Part shown: piece after piece, positions 18,964 to 27,811 of the stretch
Layout: every line of letters starts with the position of its first letter
How positions within the stretch are numbered: the first letter of the stretch is position 1
Source of the DNA: Marivita sp. XM-24bin2
GTDB taxonomy: Bacteria; Pseudomonadota; Alphaproteobacteria; Rhodobacterales; Rhodobacteraceae
Direction: 5' to 3'
NCBI GenBank assembly: GCA_003149565.1
Contig: QCWH01000003.1
Location: 62,001-126,000, forward strand
DNA: 64,000 bases
Position numbers and translations under genes: made by a program
The notes under the pieces: generated by a model
Told to the model about the DNA's origin: nothing
What the model saw: only the letters and a program-made list of their open reading frames with translations
The model's database searches: none

Positions 18964-20180
18964 GTCTCTGCAATGATGGCGGCAACCTGCTCTGTAGCAT
19001 CCCAATGCGGCATATGTCCGGCATCCACCATGTGACAGGCGACGCTGGGCGGCATCTGAAACACATGTTCCTTGGGAATGATCCGATCCTCCAGCCCGAA
19101 AATCGCAGTCACACCCACCGAATGCCCCAAGTCATCAAGCGCAGACAGCGTATCCACGCTCTGCACATCGTCGCGGGCAACAGCGTTGGACAGTGCGGCA
19201 ATGCGCTTCCCTCGGAGGTCCTGCGCCATCGCAGTCAAAGCGGCATCGTCCAACTGACGGGCCTTTCGCCCGAGCAGCCGCATCAGATGTGACAATTCTC
19301 CGACGCCAGGAGCGGACGCCATGCCGGACAGAAAAGCGCCATTGATGTCGAGACCACATCCCGCCGGGGCGATCAACGTCAGGTGCGTTACACGCGATGG
19401 ATCCCGCTGAGCAGCTTTTGCAGCGACATGCGCGCCAAGGGAATGGCCAACAAGATGAACAGGTTCTGGCTGATCCGCCAATGCGGCACTCAGCCAGTCA
19501 ATCAGCGTCATGACATCTTCAGCCTCGGTCGCGTTCCGGCCATGCCCGGGCAGGTCTGGCGCATGGGTCTTGGCACCACCACGCTGCAACATCGCCCGGA
19601 GCGCCGCCCAGTTTGAACCCAGGCCCGCAAAGCCATGCACCAGGAAAACCGCGGCATTCATGCTGACGGGGCGAGTCACACGTTTAGGCATCGCCCCCGG
19701 CGACATCAGAGACCGCACATCTGAAGCCTCGATCCGACCGCGCCGCCCCGTTCCGTTGACGGTTTCGAGATCAATGGCGCTTTGCTGCGCCAATCTGCGC
19801 GCGAGGGGTGTTGCGCGTTTCCGGGTGGTTGTGCCCGCCTGTGCGGGCGTTGGAACAGTGTCAGCCACCGGCTCAGGTGCAGTGGGTCCTGTTTCCGGCG
19901 GACTCGCATCGTCTGGCCCATCCCATACGTCTGTTGTTTCGATAACCGCAATCGGTGTGCCTACCGCGACAACGTCCCCGACCGACACGAGCGCTTCAAC
20001 GAACGTTCCGCCGCCCAATGCCGGATACTCCACCATCGTCTTGTCGGTTTCCACCTCAAGGAGTGGATCACCCCGCATAAAGCTTTGGCCGGGCTGAACC
20101 AGCCATTCCGCGATGGTTCCTTCGTCCATCGTTTCGCCAAGACGTGGCATTGGCAGGGTAAGCTTGCTGGATGCGCTCAT
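18960..20180 (-). CDS. Acetoin-dehydrogenase-type E2: lipoyl domain fused to alpha/beta hydrolase
   Basis: A 406-residue protein of the AcoC type. It has a lipoyl domain (1-80) with lipoylation site K47 in 'EVETDKTMVEYPA', a linker rich in Pro/Ala/Thr, a peripheral subunit-binding segment (about 120-155, 'RKRATPLARRLAQQ'), and an alpha/beta hydrolase domain (about 170-400) with 'FLVHGFAGLGSNW', nucleophile elbow 'GHSLGAH', and 'DAGHMPHWD' carrying the His. In acetoin dehydrogenase this protein takes the acyl group from E1 and makes acetyl-CoA. It sits between E1beta (ATGA overlap) and the FGGY kinase. No E3 gene is in the window, so dihydrolipoamide dehydrogenase must come from elsewhere. Confidence 0.87.
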   Translation of the reverse strand: MSASSKLTLPMPRLGETMDEGTIAEWLVQPGQSFMRGDPLLEVETDKTMVEYPALGGGTFVEALVSVGDVVAVGTPIAVIETTDVWDGPDDASPPETGPTAPEPVADTVPTPAQAGTTTRKRATPLARRLAQQSAIDLETVNGTGRRGRIEASDVRSLMSPGAMPKRVTRPVSMNAAVFLVHGFAGLGSNWAALRAMLQRGGAKTHAPDLPGHGRNATEAEDVMTLIDWLSAALADQPEPVHLVGHSLGAHVAAKAAQRDPSRVTHLTLIAPAGCGLDINGAFLSGMASAPGVGELSHLMRLLGRKARQLDDAALTAMAQDLRGKRIAALSNAVARDDVQSVDTLSALDDLGHSVGVTAIFGLEDRIIPKEHVFQMPPSVACHMVDAGHMPHWDATEQVAAIIAET

Positions 20181-21157
20181 GTGAACAACTTTCGCGCCGT
20201 CTCGACGATCAGCTCAGGCGTCGGTACCGAGTTCTGTTCAAGCAGCGGAGACACCGAGATCGGGATATCCTCGCCCGCCACACGTACCACCGGGTCCTCC
20301 AAGTAATCGAAACATTCCTCGGTGATGCGCGCCGATAGCTCCGCCGCGACGCCGCAGGTCATTGCACCCTCAGACACCACCATCGCACGACCGGATCGTT
20401 CAACAAGCGGACCGATCGTGTCAAAGTCGAGCGGGTTCAGCGTGCGCAGATCGACAATTGCCGCCTCAATCCCCTGGGACGCCAGTGTTTCGGCGGCAGC
20501 CAAAGCGTGATGCACCTGCCGGGAATAGGTCACGATCACCAGATCGCCCCCATCACGGAGCAGCTTTGCCTTGCCCCACTCGGCCGGCTCATTGTTTGGG
20601 TCGAGCGTGCCCTTCATCGTGTAGAGGCCCTTGTGTTCGATGAACACTACCGGGTCTGGTTGCTGAAGCGACTGGCGCAACAGGTGATAGGCATCCTCCA
20701 CCGTGGCTGGCATGGCAAGACGCAAGCCGGGCGTGTGCATGACATAGCCCTCAAGGCTCTGGCTGTGCTGCGCGCCTGCGGAACGTCCCGTTCCGCCTTG
20801 GGTGCGCAAGACCATCGGAACACCGATCTGACCGCCAAACATGTACCGGATCTTGGCGGCCTGATTGGCCAATTGGTCCATCGTCATGCCGATGAAATCT
20901 ACATACATCAGCTCGGCCACCGGACGCAGCCCCGTCATCGCAGCCCCGACCGCAGCGCCGACAATGGCAGCCTCGGAAATCGGCGTATCAATCACACGCT
21001 CTGCTCCGAACTCCTTGATCAGGTCCTTTGTGACCCCATAAGCACCGCCATAGCGACCGACTTCTTCGCCCATGATGATCACACTGTTATCCGCAGACAT
21101 CGCCTCGGACAGAGCAAGACGCAGTGCATCGCGATAGGTTGTTTCCTGAACGGCCAT
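20177..21157 (-). CDS. TPP-dependent acetoin-dehydrogenase-type E1, beta subunit
   Basis: A 326-residue E1beta ('MAVQETTYRDALRLALSEAM', 'IIMGEEVGRYGGAYGVTKDL', 'DTPISEAAIVGAAVGAAM', and C-terminal 'VVRVAGEDIPISVSPLLEQ'). With E1alpha it forms the alpha2beta2 thiamine-diphosphate enzyme that cleaves a ketone or 2-oxo acid and passes the acyl group to the lipoyl E2. The ATG at 21157 has AGGGG at the right distance; a GTG at 21166 overlapping the E1alpha stop is the alternative. The sequence resembles AcoB and pyruvate dehydrogenase beta alike; the AcoC-type E2 next door favours the acetoin class. Confidence 0.88.
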   Translation of the reverse strand: MAVQETTYRDALRLALSEAMSADNSVIIMGEEVGRYGGAYGVTKDLIKEFGAERVIDTPISEAAIVGAAVGAAMTGLRPVAELMYVDFIGMTMDQLANQAAKIRYMFGGQIGVPMVLRTQGGTGRSAGAQHSQSLEGYVMHTPGLRLAMPATVEDAYHLLRQSLQQPDPVVFIEHKGLYTMKGTLDPNNEPAEWGKAKLLRDGGDLVIVTYSRQVHHALAAAETLASQGIEAAIVDLRTLNPLDFDTIGPLVERSGRAMVVSEGAMTCGVAAELSARITEECFDYLEDPVVRVAGEDIPISVSPLLEQNSVPTPELIVETARKLFT

Positions 21158-21162
21158 CTGCG

Positions 21163-22176
21163 TCACCCCTGTGCCAATATACGGTCAAGACGCGTTCGCA
21201 CCGGCTCCGGCTCCGGTTGTGACGGGTCGTAGACATCGCGGAACATGGATTTCAGCTGCGGCTCTTCACCAGCGACAGCAAAATCAATTGAAGCATCCAT
21301 TTCAGCTGCAACTTTCTGGTCCAGCGCATCAAGATCGGCCTCTGACATTAAACCCGCTTCGATCAGCTTATCCCGCGCTTGAAGGACAGGGTCTTTCTTG
21401 CGCCCCACCTCTTCTTCCGCCGCATCGCGATAAGGAGACTTGTCCTTCCGCGCGTGGCCAAAGAAGCGATAGCAATCAACGGCCAAAAAAGCAGGTTTGC
21501 CCGCCCGCGCGCCCTCAATCAGATCCGCCGCTGCATCAGCCACCTCTTCGACGTCCAGACCATCTACTGTGCGGGCCGCAAGGCCGAACGCGGCGGCGCG
21601 TTCGTGAAGATTGGGATTGGCGGTCGCCTGATCTATGCGCGTCCCCATACCATACTGGTTGTTGATGCACACAAACACGACCGGCAGTTCCCAGAGTGCC
21701 GCCATGTTCATGCTCTCGTAGAGGATACCCTGGCCGGTCGCGCCATCGCCGAAAAATGCGATTGAGACAGCGCCGTTCTTTTTGTGCCGCGCCGAGAGAC
21801 CAGCACCGACAACAGCTGGGATACCACCACCGACAATCGCATTCGCCCCCAGATGACCAAGGCCCATATCTGCAATGTGCATCGAGCCACCCTTGCCGTG
21901 GCAGTAACCGGTTTCCTTGCCTGCAATCTCGGCCATCATGCGATTGGGATCGGCGCCGCGCGCAAGAAAAATGCCGTGGCCACGGTGATGGGTCGTAAAG
22001 GTATCGCCGTCACGCATTTGCGCGCAAACCCCGACGGCGGCACTTTCCTCACCGATGGACAGGTGCAGCATGGACCCGGCCGATTGCCCACGTACAAACA
22101 GCTCTCCTACGCGCTCTTCAAACGTCCGGACACGCCGCATGTCCTCATACAGCTGTGGCAGCGATGTGTTCTTCAT
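21163..22176 (-). CDS. TPP-dependent acetoin-dehydrogenase-type E1, alpha subunit
   Basis: A 337-residue E1alpha. The TPP motif is 'FFGDGATGQGILYESMN' ending in 'VCINNQYGMG' (GDG...NN), with 'THHRGHGIFLARGADPNRMMAE' and 'GKGGSMHIADM' as in acetoin and pyruvate dehydrogenases. The absence of mitochondrial-type phosphorylation loops and the length fit AcoA. It lies 22 bases downstream of the epimerase-like gene in the same direction. The actual acyl donor is not known: free acetoin, a deoxy-sugar-derived acyloin or a 2-oxo acid are possible. Confidence 0.88.
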   Translation of the reverse strand: MKNTSLPQLYEDMRRVRTFEERVGELFVRGQSAGSMLHLSIGEESAAVGVCAQMRDGDTFTTHHRGHGIFLARGADPNRMMAEIAGKETGYCHGKGGSMHIADMGLGHLGANAIVGGGIPAVVGAGLSARHKKNGAVSIAFFGDGATGQGILYESMNMAALWELPVVFVCINNQYGMGTRIDQATANPNLHERAAAFGLAARTVDGLDVEEVADAAADLIEGARAGKPAFLAVDCYRFFGHARKDKSPYRDAAEEEVGRKKDPVLQARDKLIEAGLMSEADLDALDQKVAAEMDASIDFAVAGEEPQLKSMFRDVYDPSQPEPEPVRTRLDRILAQG

Positions 22177-22198
22177 TCTTTGTGTCCTTCGGATGTCG

Positions 22199-23047
22199 TT
22201 AGATCAGCCCGTATTGCCGGGCCTTGTTGCGCAGGAATGGCAGACCGTTTTCCATCACCTCGACCTCGCCCGAGGCGACTGGACGCCAGACCGACAAACC
22301 AAAGGCGATCTCCGGCGGCATGTTGATAAAGCTTTCCATCGCCAACCCGCCCTTGAACCCGACAGCCCGCAAAGCGCTGAAAATCTCGTCCCATGCGATG
22401 GTGCCCGCCCCGGGTGTACCACGGTCGGATTCTGACAAATGGATGTAGCGAAGGTGCTCGCGGGCGTCGATAATGCCCTGCCCTATGCCTTTTTCCTCGA
22501 TATTCATGTGATACGTATCGAGATGGACAAACATGTTGTCCGCCCCGATGCGTTCAATCAGGTCCACCGCTTGCCATCCAGTGTTGAGCAAATGGGTTTC
22601 GTAACGATTGACCGGCTCAATACCAAATTGCAGCCCAAGTGACTTGGCGTACTTCGCCGCGCGCGTCATTGCATCCGCGACATTGTCCAGTTCAGACTGA
22701 GTCGGTGGCAGGCCCGACCGTTCACCGATCCCGCCATAGACAACACCCGACAGCGCCTCAGCACCCAACGCCGCGCATTTGTCCAGTGCTACCTTCAGGA
22801 AATCAACCGCGCCATCCGGGTTGCGCGAGGCCCACACCGCCTCGGGCAGACCAAGCGAACAAACCGCCCGCATCTCGGCGGCCTCCAGAACAGCGCGGCT
22901 GTGAGCAGCATCGACACTGGGTGGATCCAAAAGCGCAATTTCGAGAAAGTCCATGCCATAGGATTTCGCCTTAGCAACGGCAGCCTCGCAGCCTGCCCTG
23001 TCCCATGTCATAGTCCACATGCTTGTGTGAACACCAAAGCCCTGCAT
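22199..23047 (-). CDS. Ketose 3-epimerase-like TIM-barrel protein (D-tagatose 3-epimerase family)
   Basis: A 282-residue TIM barrel of the sugar phosphate isomerase/epimerase class. Residues that coordinate metal in D-tagatose/D-psicose 3-epimerases are recognisable: the Glu of 'FGIEPVNRYETHLLNT', the Asp and His of 'HLDTYHMNIEEKG', the His of 'YIHLSESDRG' and the final Glu of 'GGLAMESFINM'. It should invert C3 of a ketose. The ATG at 23047 overlaps the SorC stop as TGATG; the apparent upstream start is a TTG. It stands directly after the regulator and before E1alpha, so its product should feed the FGGY kinase or the E1/E2 complex (inferred). Confidence 0.85.
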   Translation of the reverse strand: MQGFGVHTSMWTMTWDRAGCEAAVAKAKSYGMDFLEIALLDPPSVDAAHSRAVLEAAEMRAVCSLGLPEAVWASRNPDGAVDFLKVALDKCAALGAEALSGVVYGGIGERSGLPPTQSELDNVADAMTRAAKYAKSLGLQFGIEPVNRYETHLLNTGWQAVDLIERIGADNMFVHLDTYHMNIEEKGIGQGIIDAREHLRYIHLSESDRGTPGAGTIAWDEIFSALRAVGFKGGLAMESFINMPPEIAFGLSVWRPVASGEVEVMENGLPFLRNKARQYGLI

Positions 23048-24021
23048 CAATGATCCTCCCCGTCTGCGGCCTCAACAAGCGCCACTGCGAGCCGTTCATC
23101 CACCAAAAGTCGTTTGACAAACCCCGCCCTCAAAACGGCAAGCGTCGCCGCCAGTTTTCCAGACCCGGCAGCGAGGAGCACTGTCTCCATATTCGCCATA
23201 TCCGCCGGTTGAACGCAGGGCGTGCAACGGTTCAACTCGATATCCGCCACCGTGCCGTCGGCCTTGTAGAAAACGCCACAACAATCGCCGACAACATCTG
23301 CATCGCGCAGCTGTTGGATTTGATCGGCAGTAAAGATGTCGCTGTCGAACAGAATGGCACCCTCTCGGCATTCCCCGACGCTCATCAGCGCGTGATCGGC
23401 GCGCCGTGCGATCTCCATCGCCTCGTGCACCAATCGCTGCGAGATGATTCCGGCGCAGGCCTCAGCGCTGTCGGTGACGAAGGGCGCAGGCATCAGAATG
23501 GCCCGTCCGCCGGTCTGGGCAGCAAGGCGCACACACACATCGCCCGGAGCCGTGTGGGACGCGTAAGTGACGGACCCCATCAGCGACACGAAGGTAAGAC
23601 CCGAGTTGCGCACGCCGGTCACATTGTCCGCCATTGCCGACAATGTCCGGCCCCACCCGAGCCCTACGGTCAATGACGTGTCAGTCCCGGCAATTCGGTT
23701 GAGATAGCCACTGGCCAAGATTGCCACCGCGTTGCGCGCCAGTTCCTCATCGTCGGCGTCAACGCCGATCGGAGCGACTTGGACTTCCTGCAAATCGAAA
23801 CGAGAAACAATCTGATCCGCCAGCTCCAACGTCCGCGACGTCCGGTGTTCCACTGCGATTCGAACCAGACCCTGTGCGCGCGCATCAGCCAGCATCCGAA
23901 GAACCTTGAAGCGCGAAATACCAAGCCTGGCGCTGACCTCCTGCTGGCTCAGATTGCCAACATAATAGAGCCAAGCCGCCTGCGCGATGTCGTCATCAGC
24001 ATGACGTTTCTGCACCAACAT
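23047..24021 (-). CDS. SorC/DeoR-type sugar-binding transcriptional regulator
   Basis: A 324-residue regulator. The N-terminal HTH (about 10-50, 'DIAQAAWLYYVGNLSQQEVSARLGISRFKVLRML') precedes the SorC sugar-binding domain (about 60-320), with 'TVGLGWGRTLSAMADNV', 'LAAQTGGRAILMPAPFVTD', 'GVFYKADGTVAD' and the C-terminal 'LLVDERLAVALVE'. It is the first gene of its operon and divergent from the ABC importer, with 226 bases of shared regulatory DNA, so it most likely controls both directions in response to a sugar or sugar phosphate. Confidence 0.9.
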   Translation of the reverse strand: MLVQKRHADDDIAQAAWLYYVGNLSQQEVSARLGISRFKVLRMLADARAQGLVRIAVEHRTSRTLELADQIVSRFDLQEVQVAPIGVDADDEELARNAVAILASGYLNRIAGTDTSLTVGLGWGRTLSAMADNVTGVRNSGLTFVSLMGSVTYASHTAPGDVCVRLAAQTGGRAILMPAPFVTDSAEACAGIISQRLVHEAMEIARRADHALMSVGECREGAILFDSDIFTADQIQQLRDADVVGDCCGVFYKADGTVADIELNRCTPCVQPADMANMETVLLAAGSGKLAATLAVLRAGFVKRLLVDERLAVALVEAADGEDH

Positions 24022-24061
24022 TGCCTGTCCCGGGCCTCCCGAATTCCTGCGACAAAATGGC

Positions 24062-24089
24062 TTGACCGTGGCTTTTCTGATTATATAGT
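24062..24089 (+). promoter_or_regulatory. Candidate sigma-70 promoter for the ABC/dhaKL operon
   Basis: TTGACC (24062-24067) and TATAGT (24084-24089) with a 16-base spacer, pointing towards the binding-protein gene. The dyad just downstream would cover the start site. Confidence 0.5.
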
Positions 24090-24096
24090 CACAAAC

Positions 24097-24111
24097 GTGC
24101 AGTCAATGCAC
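24097..24111. promoter_or_regulatory. Candidate SorC operator
   Basis: GTGCA-GTCAA-TGCAC, flanked by CACAA on both sides (24090-24094 and 24110-24114). It sits 8-22 bases after the candidate -10 box and upstream of the SorC gene, a good place for repression or activation by that regulator (inferred). Confidence 0.5.
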
Positions 24112-24126
24112 AAGTGTTGATACGTT

Positions 24127-24159
24127 CCTTTGGTCGGCCGATTTCAACAGCACCAAAGG
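24127..24159 (+). other. Leader inverted repeat upstream of the binding-protein gene
   Basis: CCTTTGGT and ACCAAAGG form an 8-bp perfect dyad separated by 17 bases. Depending on the real start site it is either a second operator or a stem-loop in the 5' leader of the ABC operon. Confidence 0.45.
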
Positions 24160-24247
24160 GGCACAGCATACCGTTTTTCTGCTCGGGTGGACGGACAGAC
24201 CGCTGCCCAAGTCAATGACCCGCAAATGCGGGCAAAGGGAGGATCAG

Positions 24248-25237
24248 ATGAAGACCAAAACCAAACTGCTTGCCGGTGCAGCGCTCGCCGCCACCGCCTT
24301 TGTCGGCACTCAAGCCGTCGCCGACGGTCACTCGAAAAGCATTGCAACCGTCGTGAAGATCGCAGGTATCCAGTGGTTCAACCGGATGGAAGAAGGCGTG
24401 AACAAATTCGCCGAGGAAACCGGCATGAACGCGTTTCAGGTTGGCCCGGCACAGGCCGACCCGCAGCAGCAGGTCGCTCTGATCGAGGACATGATTGCGC
24501 AGGGCGTCGACGCACTGGCGGTTGTTCCGATGTCGCCTGAGGCCCTTGAGCCGGTGCTTGGCCGCGCAATGGAAGCGGGCATCGCCGTCATCACACACGA
24601 AGCCGCCGCACAGCAGAACACGGCTTATGACCTCGAAGCCTTTGTGAACGAAGACTTCGGTGCAAACCTGATGGAGCAGCTGGCCACCTGCATGGGGGGC
24701 GAAGGTGAATATGCGGTCTTCGTCGGATCGCTGACGTCGCAGACACACAACCAGTGGGTCGATGGCGCCATCGCCCATCAGGAAGCCAACTATCCGAACA
24801 TGACACTGGTCGGCGACAAGAACGAAACCTTCGACGACGCCGAACAAGCCTATACCAAGGCACAGGAAGTGCTGCGTGCCTTCCCGAACATCAAAGGCAT
24901 GCAGGGCTCAGCCTCGACCGACGTGGCAGGCATCGGCCGCGCCATCGAAGAGCGTGGCATGGAAGACGACACCTGCGTGTTCGGCACATCTCTGCCCTCG
25001 ATCGCCGGGCAGTATCTTGAAACCGGCGCCGTTGACGGCATTGGCTTTTGGGACCCTGCTGTCGCGGGTCAAGCTATGAACAAGCTCGCCGTCATGGTGA
25101 TGAACGGTGAAGAAGTCACCGACGGCATGGACCTCGGCCTGCCGGGCTATGAGAGCGTGTCTCTGGATGGCAAGGTCATCTACGGTCAGGCTTGGGTGAA
25201 CGTGAACAAGGACAACATGGGCGACTATCCGTTCTGA
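24248..25237 (+). CDS. Sugar ABC importer, periplasmic binding protein (RbsB-like)
   Basis: A 329-residue periplasmic-binding protein of the LacI/RbsB type. Signal peptide about 1-24 ('[20 protein letters not shown]...VADG'), then '[20 protein letters not shown]', '[30 protein letters not shown]' and '[17 protein letters not shown]'. The ATG at 24248 follows GGGAGGATC and begins the signal peptide. The sequence resembles binding proteins for ribose, autoinducer-2, rhamnose and erythritol-type polyols; the ligand is not evident. It heads the plus-strand operon that continues into the ATPase, two permeases and DhaK/DhaL. Confidence 0.9.
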   Translation: MKTKTKLLAGAALAATAFVGTQAVADGHSKSIATVVKIAGIQWFNRMEEGVNKFAEETGMNAFQVGPAQADPQQQVALIEDMIAQGVDALAVVPMSPEALEPVLGRAMEAGIAVITHEAAAQQNTAYDLEAFVNEDFGANLMEQLATCMGGEGEYAVFVGSLTSQTHNQWVDGAIAHQEANYPNMTLVGDKNETFDDAEQAYTKAQEVLRAFPNIKGMQGSASTDVAGIGRAIEERGMEDDTCVFGTSLPSIAGQYLETGAVDGIGFWDPAVAGQAMNKLAVMVMNGEEVTDGMDLGLPGYESVSLDGKVIYGQAWVNVNKDNMGDYPF

Positions 25238-25251
25238 TCCTTGACCACCAA

Positions 25252-25273
25252 GGGGCGGCGGCAAAGCCGCCCC
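25252..25273 (+). other. Intercistronic hairpin after the binding-protein gene
   Basis: GGGGCGGC-GGCAAA-GCCGCCCC, a very stable 8-bp GC stem 14 bases after the stop codon and about 36 bases before the ATPase start. No T-run follows. Probably sets the ratio of binding protein to membrane components. Confidence 0.65.
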
Positions 25274-25309
25274 CTCGCCTTCAATTCTCTCAAATCAAGT
25301 TGGTTGTTC

Positions 25310-26806
25310 ATGTCTTCAGAACGTGACACCGCGTTTGTCGATCTGCGCGCGATCACCAAGCGATACGCAGGGGTAACGGCTCTCGACTCTGTCGATTTCA
25401 CCGTGCAGCCCGGCGAAGCTGTCTGTCTGGCCGGAGAAAACGGCTCAGGCAAATCCACCCTCATCAAGATCATCTCCGGCGTCGAACCCGCCACCGAAGG
25501 CACAATCCGCATCGCCGGACAGGAGCGCCGTACACTGAACCCGCGCATTTCCGCAGCCGCCGGTGTCATGGTGATCTTCCAGGATTTCTCACTCTTCCCG
25601 AACCTAAGCGTGGCCGAAAACATCGCCTTTGCCACCCAGCTTTCAACACATGAGCGGTTTTACAAAGCCCACGCCACAAAAGAGATCGCGCGCAAAGCGC
25701 TTGAACGGATCGGGGTAGAAATCGACCTTGATACCCGTGTCGAATCCCTGCCTGTCGCCCAGAAGCAGCTTGTCGCGATTTGCCGCGCGCTGGCTTCACA
25801 GGCACAGCTTATTATCATGGACGAGCCAACCACGGCCCTGACGGAAAAAGAGGTGCGCCGCCTACAAGGCATCATCCGGATGCTGAAGGAAGAAGGTGTT
25901 GCAGTCATCTTCGTCAGCCACAAACTCGCCGAAGTGCTTGAAGTTTCAGAAAAAGTCGTCGTTCTTCGCAACGGCAAAAAGGTCGCCGAAGGCCCAGCCT
26001 CTGAATTCGACACAAAATCGCTGACATACCACATGACCGGGCGAGACGTACCCGAAGTTCCGCCAAGCGACATCATGCCCGGCGCCGAAACCCTTTTGCA
26101 GGTCCGCGGCCTCAGCAAGGCAGGTGCATTCGAGGATATCGATTTCGATCTCAAGACCGGTGAGGTCTTGGGGATCACCGGGCTCTTGGGCAGCGGACGG
26201 ACATCTGTCGCGAAAGCGCTGTTCGGTCTGGTCTCACCAGATGCGGGCAGCATCAGTATTGACGGCAAAACCATTCCAACAGGCGATCCTCAGGCCGCCT
26301 CAGAGGCGCGGATTGGCTATGTACCCGAGGACCGACTGACCGAGGGGCTGTTCCTGAACCAGTCCATCGTCCGCAACGTCGCCGTAGGACGGCTCGATGC
26401 CCATGCAAACGGCGGGTGGCTCAACATGTCGGCCTTGGTAGACGAAGCCGCAGAGTGGCTCAAACGGCTCAAGGTCAAAGCCCCCGATATCGAAGCCCCG
26501 GTACAATCCCTTTCCGGTGGCAACCAGCAACGTGTGGCTTTGGCCCGCTGGCTGTCACGCGCGCCACGGGTTCTGATCCTGAACGGGCCAAGCGTCGGCG
26601 TCGATGTCGGATCCAAGGCAGACATCCACGACATCGTCCGCGATCTTGCGAGCAAGGGGATCGGCGTCATTGTCATATCGGACGACCTGCCCGAATTGCT
26701 GGCCACATGCCACCGCATCCTTGTGATGCGAGACGGACGGATTATTGACGCGCTGGATGGCAAAACGGTCAGCGAAGATGATCTCGCGCACAGGTTGGCG
26801 TCATGA
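25310..26806 (+). CDS. Sugar ABC importer, double ATP-binding protein (RbsA-like)
   Basis: A 498-residue protein with two nucleotide-binding domains. The first has 'GENGSGKST' (42-50) and Walker B 'LIIMDEPTTAL'. The second has 'GLLGSGRTSVAK' and 'LSGGNQQRVALARWL', but its Walker B region reads 'VLILNGPSVGVDVG', where Asn-Gly replaces the usual Asp-Glu. This degenerate second site occurs in part of the RbsA family and implies that only one site hydrolyses ATP efficiently. The start ATG at 25310 precedes 'MSSERDTAFVDLRAITKRY'. Its stop overlaps the next permease start (ATGA). Confidence 0.9.
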   Translation: MSSERDTAFVDLRAITKRYAGVTALDSVDFTVQPGEAVCLAGENGSGKSTLIKIISGVEPATEGTIRIAGQERRTLNPRISAAAGVMVIFQDFSLFPNLSVAENIAFATQLSTHERFYKAHATKEIARKALERIGVEIDLDTRVESLPVAQKQLVAICRALASQAQLIIMDEPTTALTEKEVRRLQGIIRMLKEEGVAVIFVSHKLAEVLEVSEKVVVLRNGKKVAEGPASEFDTKSLTYHMTGRDVPEVPPSDIMPGAETLLQVRGLSKAGAFEDIDFDLKTGEVLGITGLLGSGRTSVAKALFGLVSPDAGSISIDGKTIPTGDPQAASEARIGYVPEDRLTEGLFLNQSIVRNVAVGRLDAHANGGWLNMSALVDEAAEWLKRLKVKAPDIEAPVQSLSGGNQQRVALARWLSRAPRVLILNGPSVGVDVGSKADIHDIVRDLASKGIGVIVISDDLPELLATCHRILVMRDGRIIDALDGKTVSEDDLAHRLAS

Positions 26807-27804
26807 CGAACTGGCTTCCCAAAGATTTCTGGACCCGAAATGAAACGCTGGTCGCGGGTGTGATCATCGCATTCTGCGTATTGGCCACACTGTCCGATCC
26901 GCGCTTTTTCACGATCACCACGGTCTCTGACCTGCTGCGCGCATCGATTGTCATCGGCATTCTGGCCGTTGGTGCCATGCTGGTGCTTGTGTCAGGTGGC
27001 ATTGACGTGAGTTTCACCGCAATTGCGGTCTTCGCGATGTACGCCTCAACAGTGTTTTTCCTCGCTGTCTGGCCCGACGCGCCGTGGCCTTTGATCTTTG
27101 TCGTATCGATCCTCATAGGATCGTTGCTCGGCGCGATAAACGGGTTCTTCATAGCCTTTCTGGGTCTGCCGACCCTTATCGTCACTCTCGGCACGCTGTC
27201 GATCTTCCGGGGCTTTCTGCTCACATTCATCGGCTCTCAGCGTATTTCGGCCCTGCCTCCGTCGATGCGGGATTTCTCGCGCGGCGTACTGGCACGCGGC
27301 ACCACAGAAGCGGGCAATTTCTATTCGATCCCATGGGCCGCGCTCGCACTGGTATTTGTCATCGTGCTGACATGGTTCATTCTGAAAAAGACCATGCTGG
27401 GCCGGTCAATCTATGCCATTGGCGGATCGGTCGAAAGCGCGCGGCGCATCGGCATCAACGTCACCTGGACGCAGTTTTTCGTCTATGTCTATGTCGGCGC
27501 GCTGGCGGGTCTCGCAGGCATCATCCACGGCTCTGTGGGCAGAATGGCGGATCCGTTCTCGCTGGTCGGGCTCGAGCTTTCGGTGATTGCGGCCGTCGTG
27601 CTGGGCGGCGCGCGTTTGATCGGTGGTTACGGCACGCTGACCGGAACGCTACTCGGCGTCGCGCTGATCGTCATCGTACAAAACAGTCTGATTGTCGTCG
27701 GCATCCCGACCACTTGGCAATCAGTTACAATTGGCATTCTGATCCTGCTGGGCACAGGCGTTCCCGCCTATCGGGCCAAGCGGGCAGCCGCACGGGCGGG
27801 GTAA
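26803..27804 (+). CDS. Sugar ABC importer permease (RbsC-like), first
   Basis: A 333-residue BPD_transp_2 permease with 8-10 membrane helices. 'VGAMLVLVSGGIDVSFTAIAVFAMY' and 'AVVLGGARLIGGYGTLTGTLLGV' are the RbsC-family blocks. It overlaps the ATPase gene by four bases. With the next gene it should form a heterodimeric channel, unlike the E. coli ribose system, which has one permease. Confidence 0.9.
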   Translation: MTNWLPKDFWTRNETLVAGVIIAFCVLATLSDPRFFTITTVSDLLRASIVIGILAVGAMLVLVSGGIDVSFTAIAVFAMYASTVFFLAVWPDAPWPLIFVVSILIGSLLGAINGFFIAFLGLPTLIVTLGTLSIFRGFLLTFIGSQRISALPPSMRDFSRGVLARGTTEAGNFYSIPWAALALVFVIVLTWFILKKTMLGRSIYAIGGSVESARRIGINVTWTQFFVYVYVGALAGLAGIIHGSVGRMADPFSLVGLELSVIAAVVLGGARLIGGYGTLTGTLLGVALIVIVQNSLIVVGIPTTWQSVTIGILILLGTGVPAYRAKRAAARAG

Positions 27805-27811
27805 CGGCATC

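Noticed and set aside
20177..22176. E1alpha/E1beta as pyruvate or branched-chain 2-oxo acid dehydrogenase
   Set aside because: The E2 next to them has the lipoyl plus alpha/beta-hydrolase layout of acetoin dehydrogenase, not the CoA-acyltransferase core of pyruvate or branched-chain complexes.
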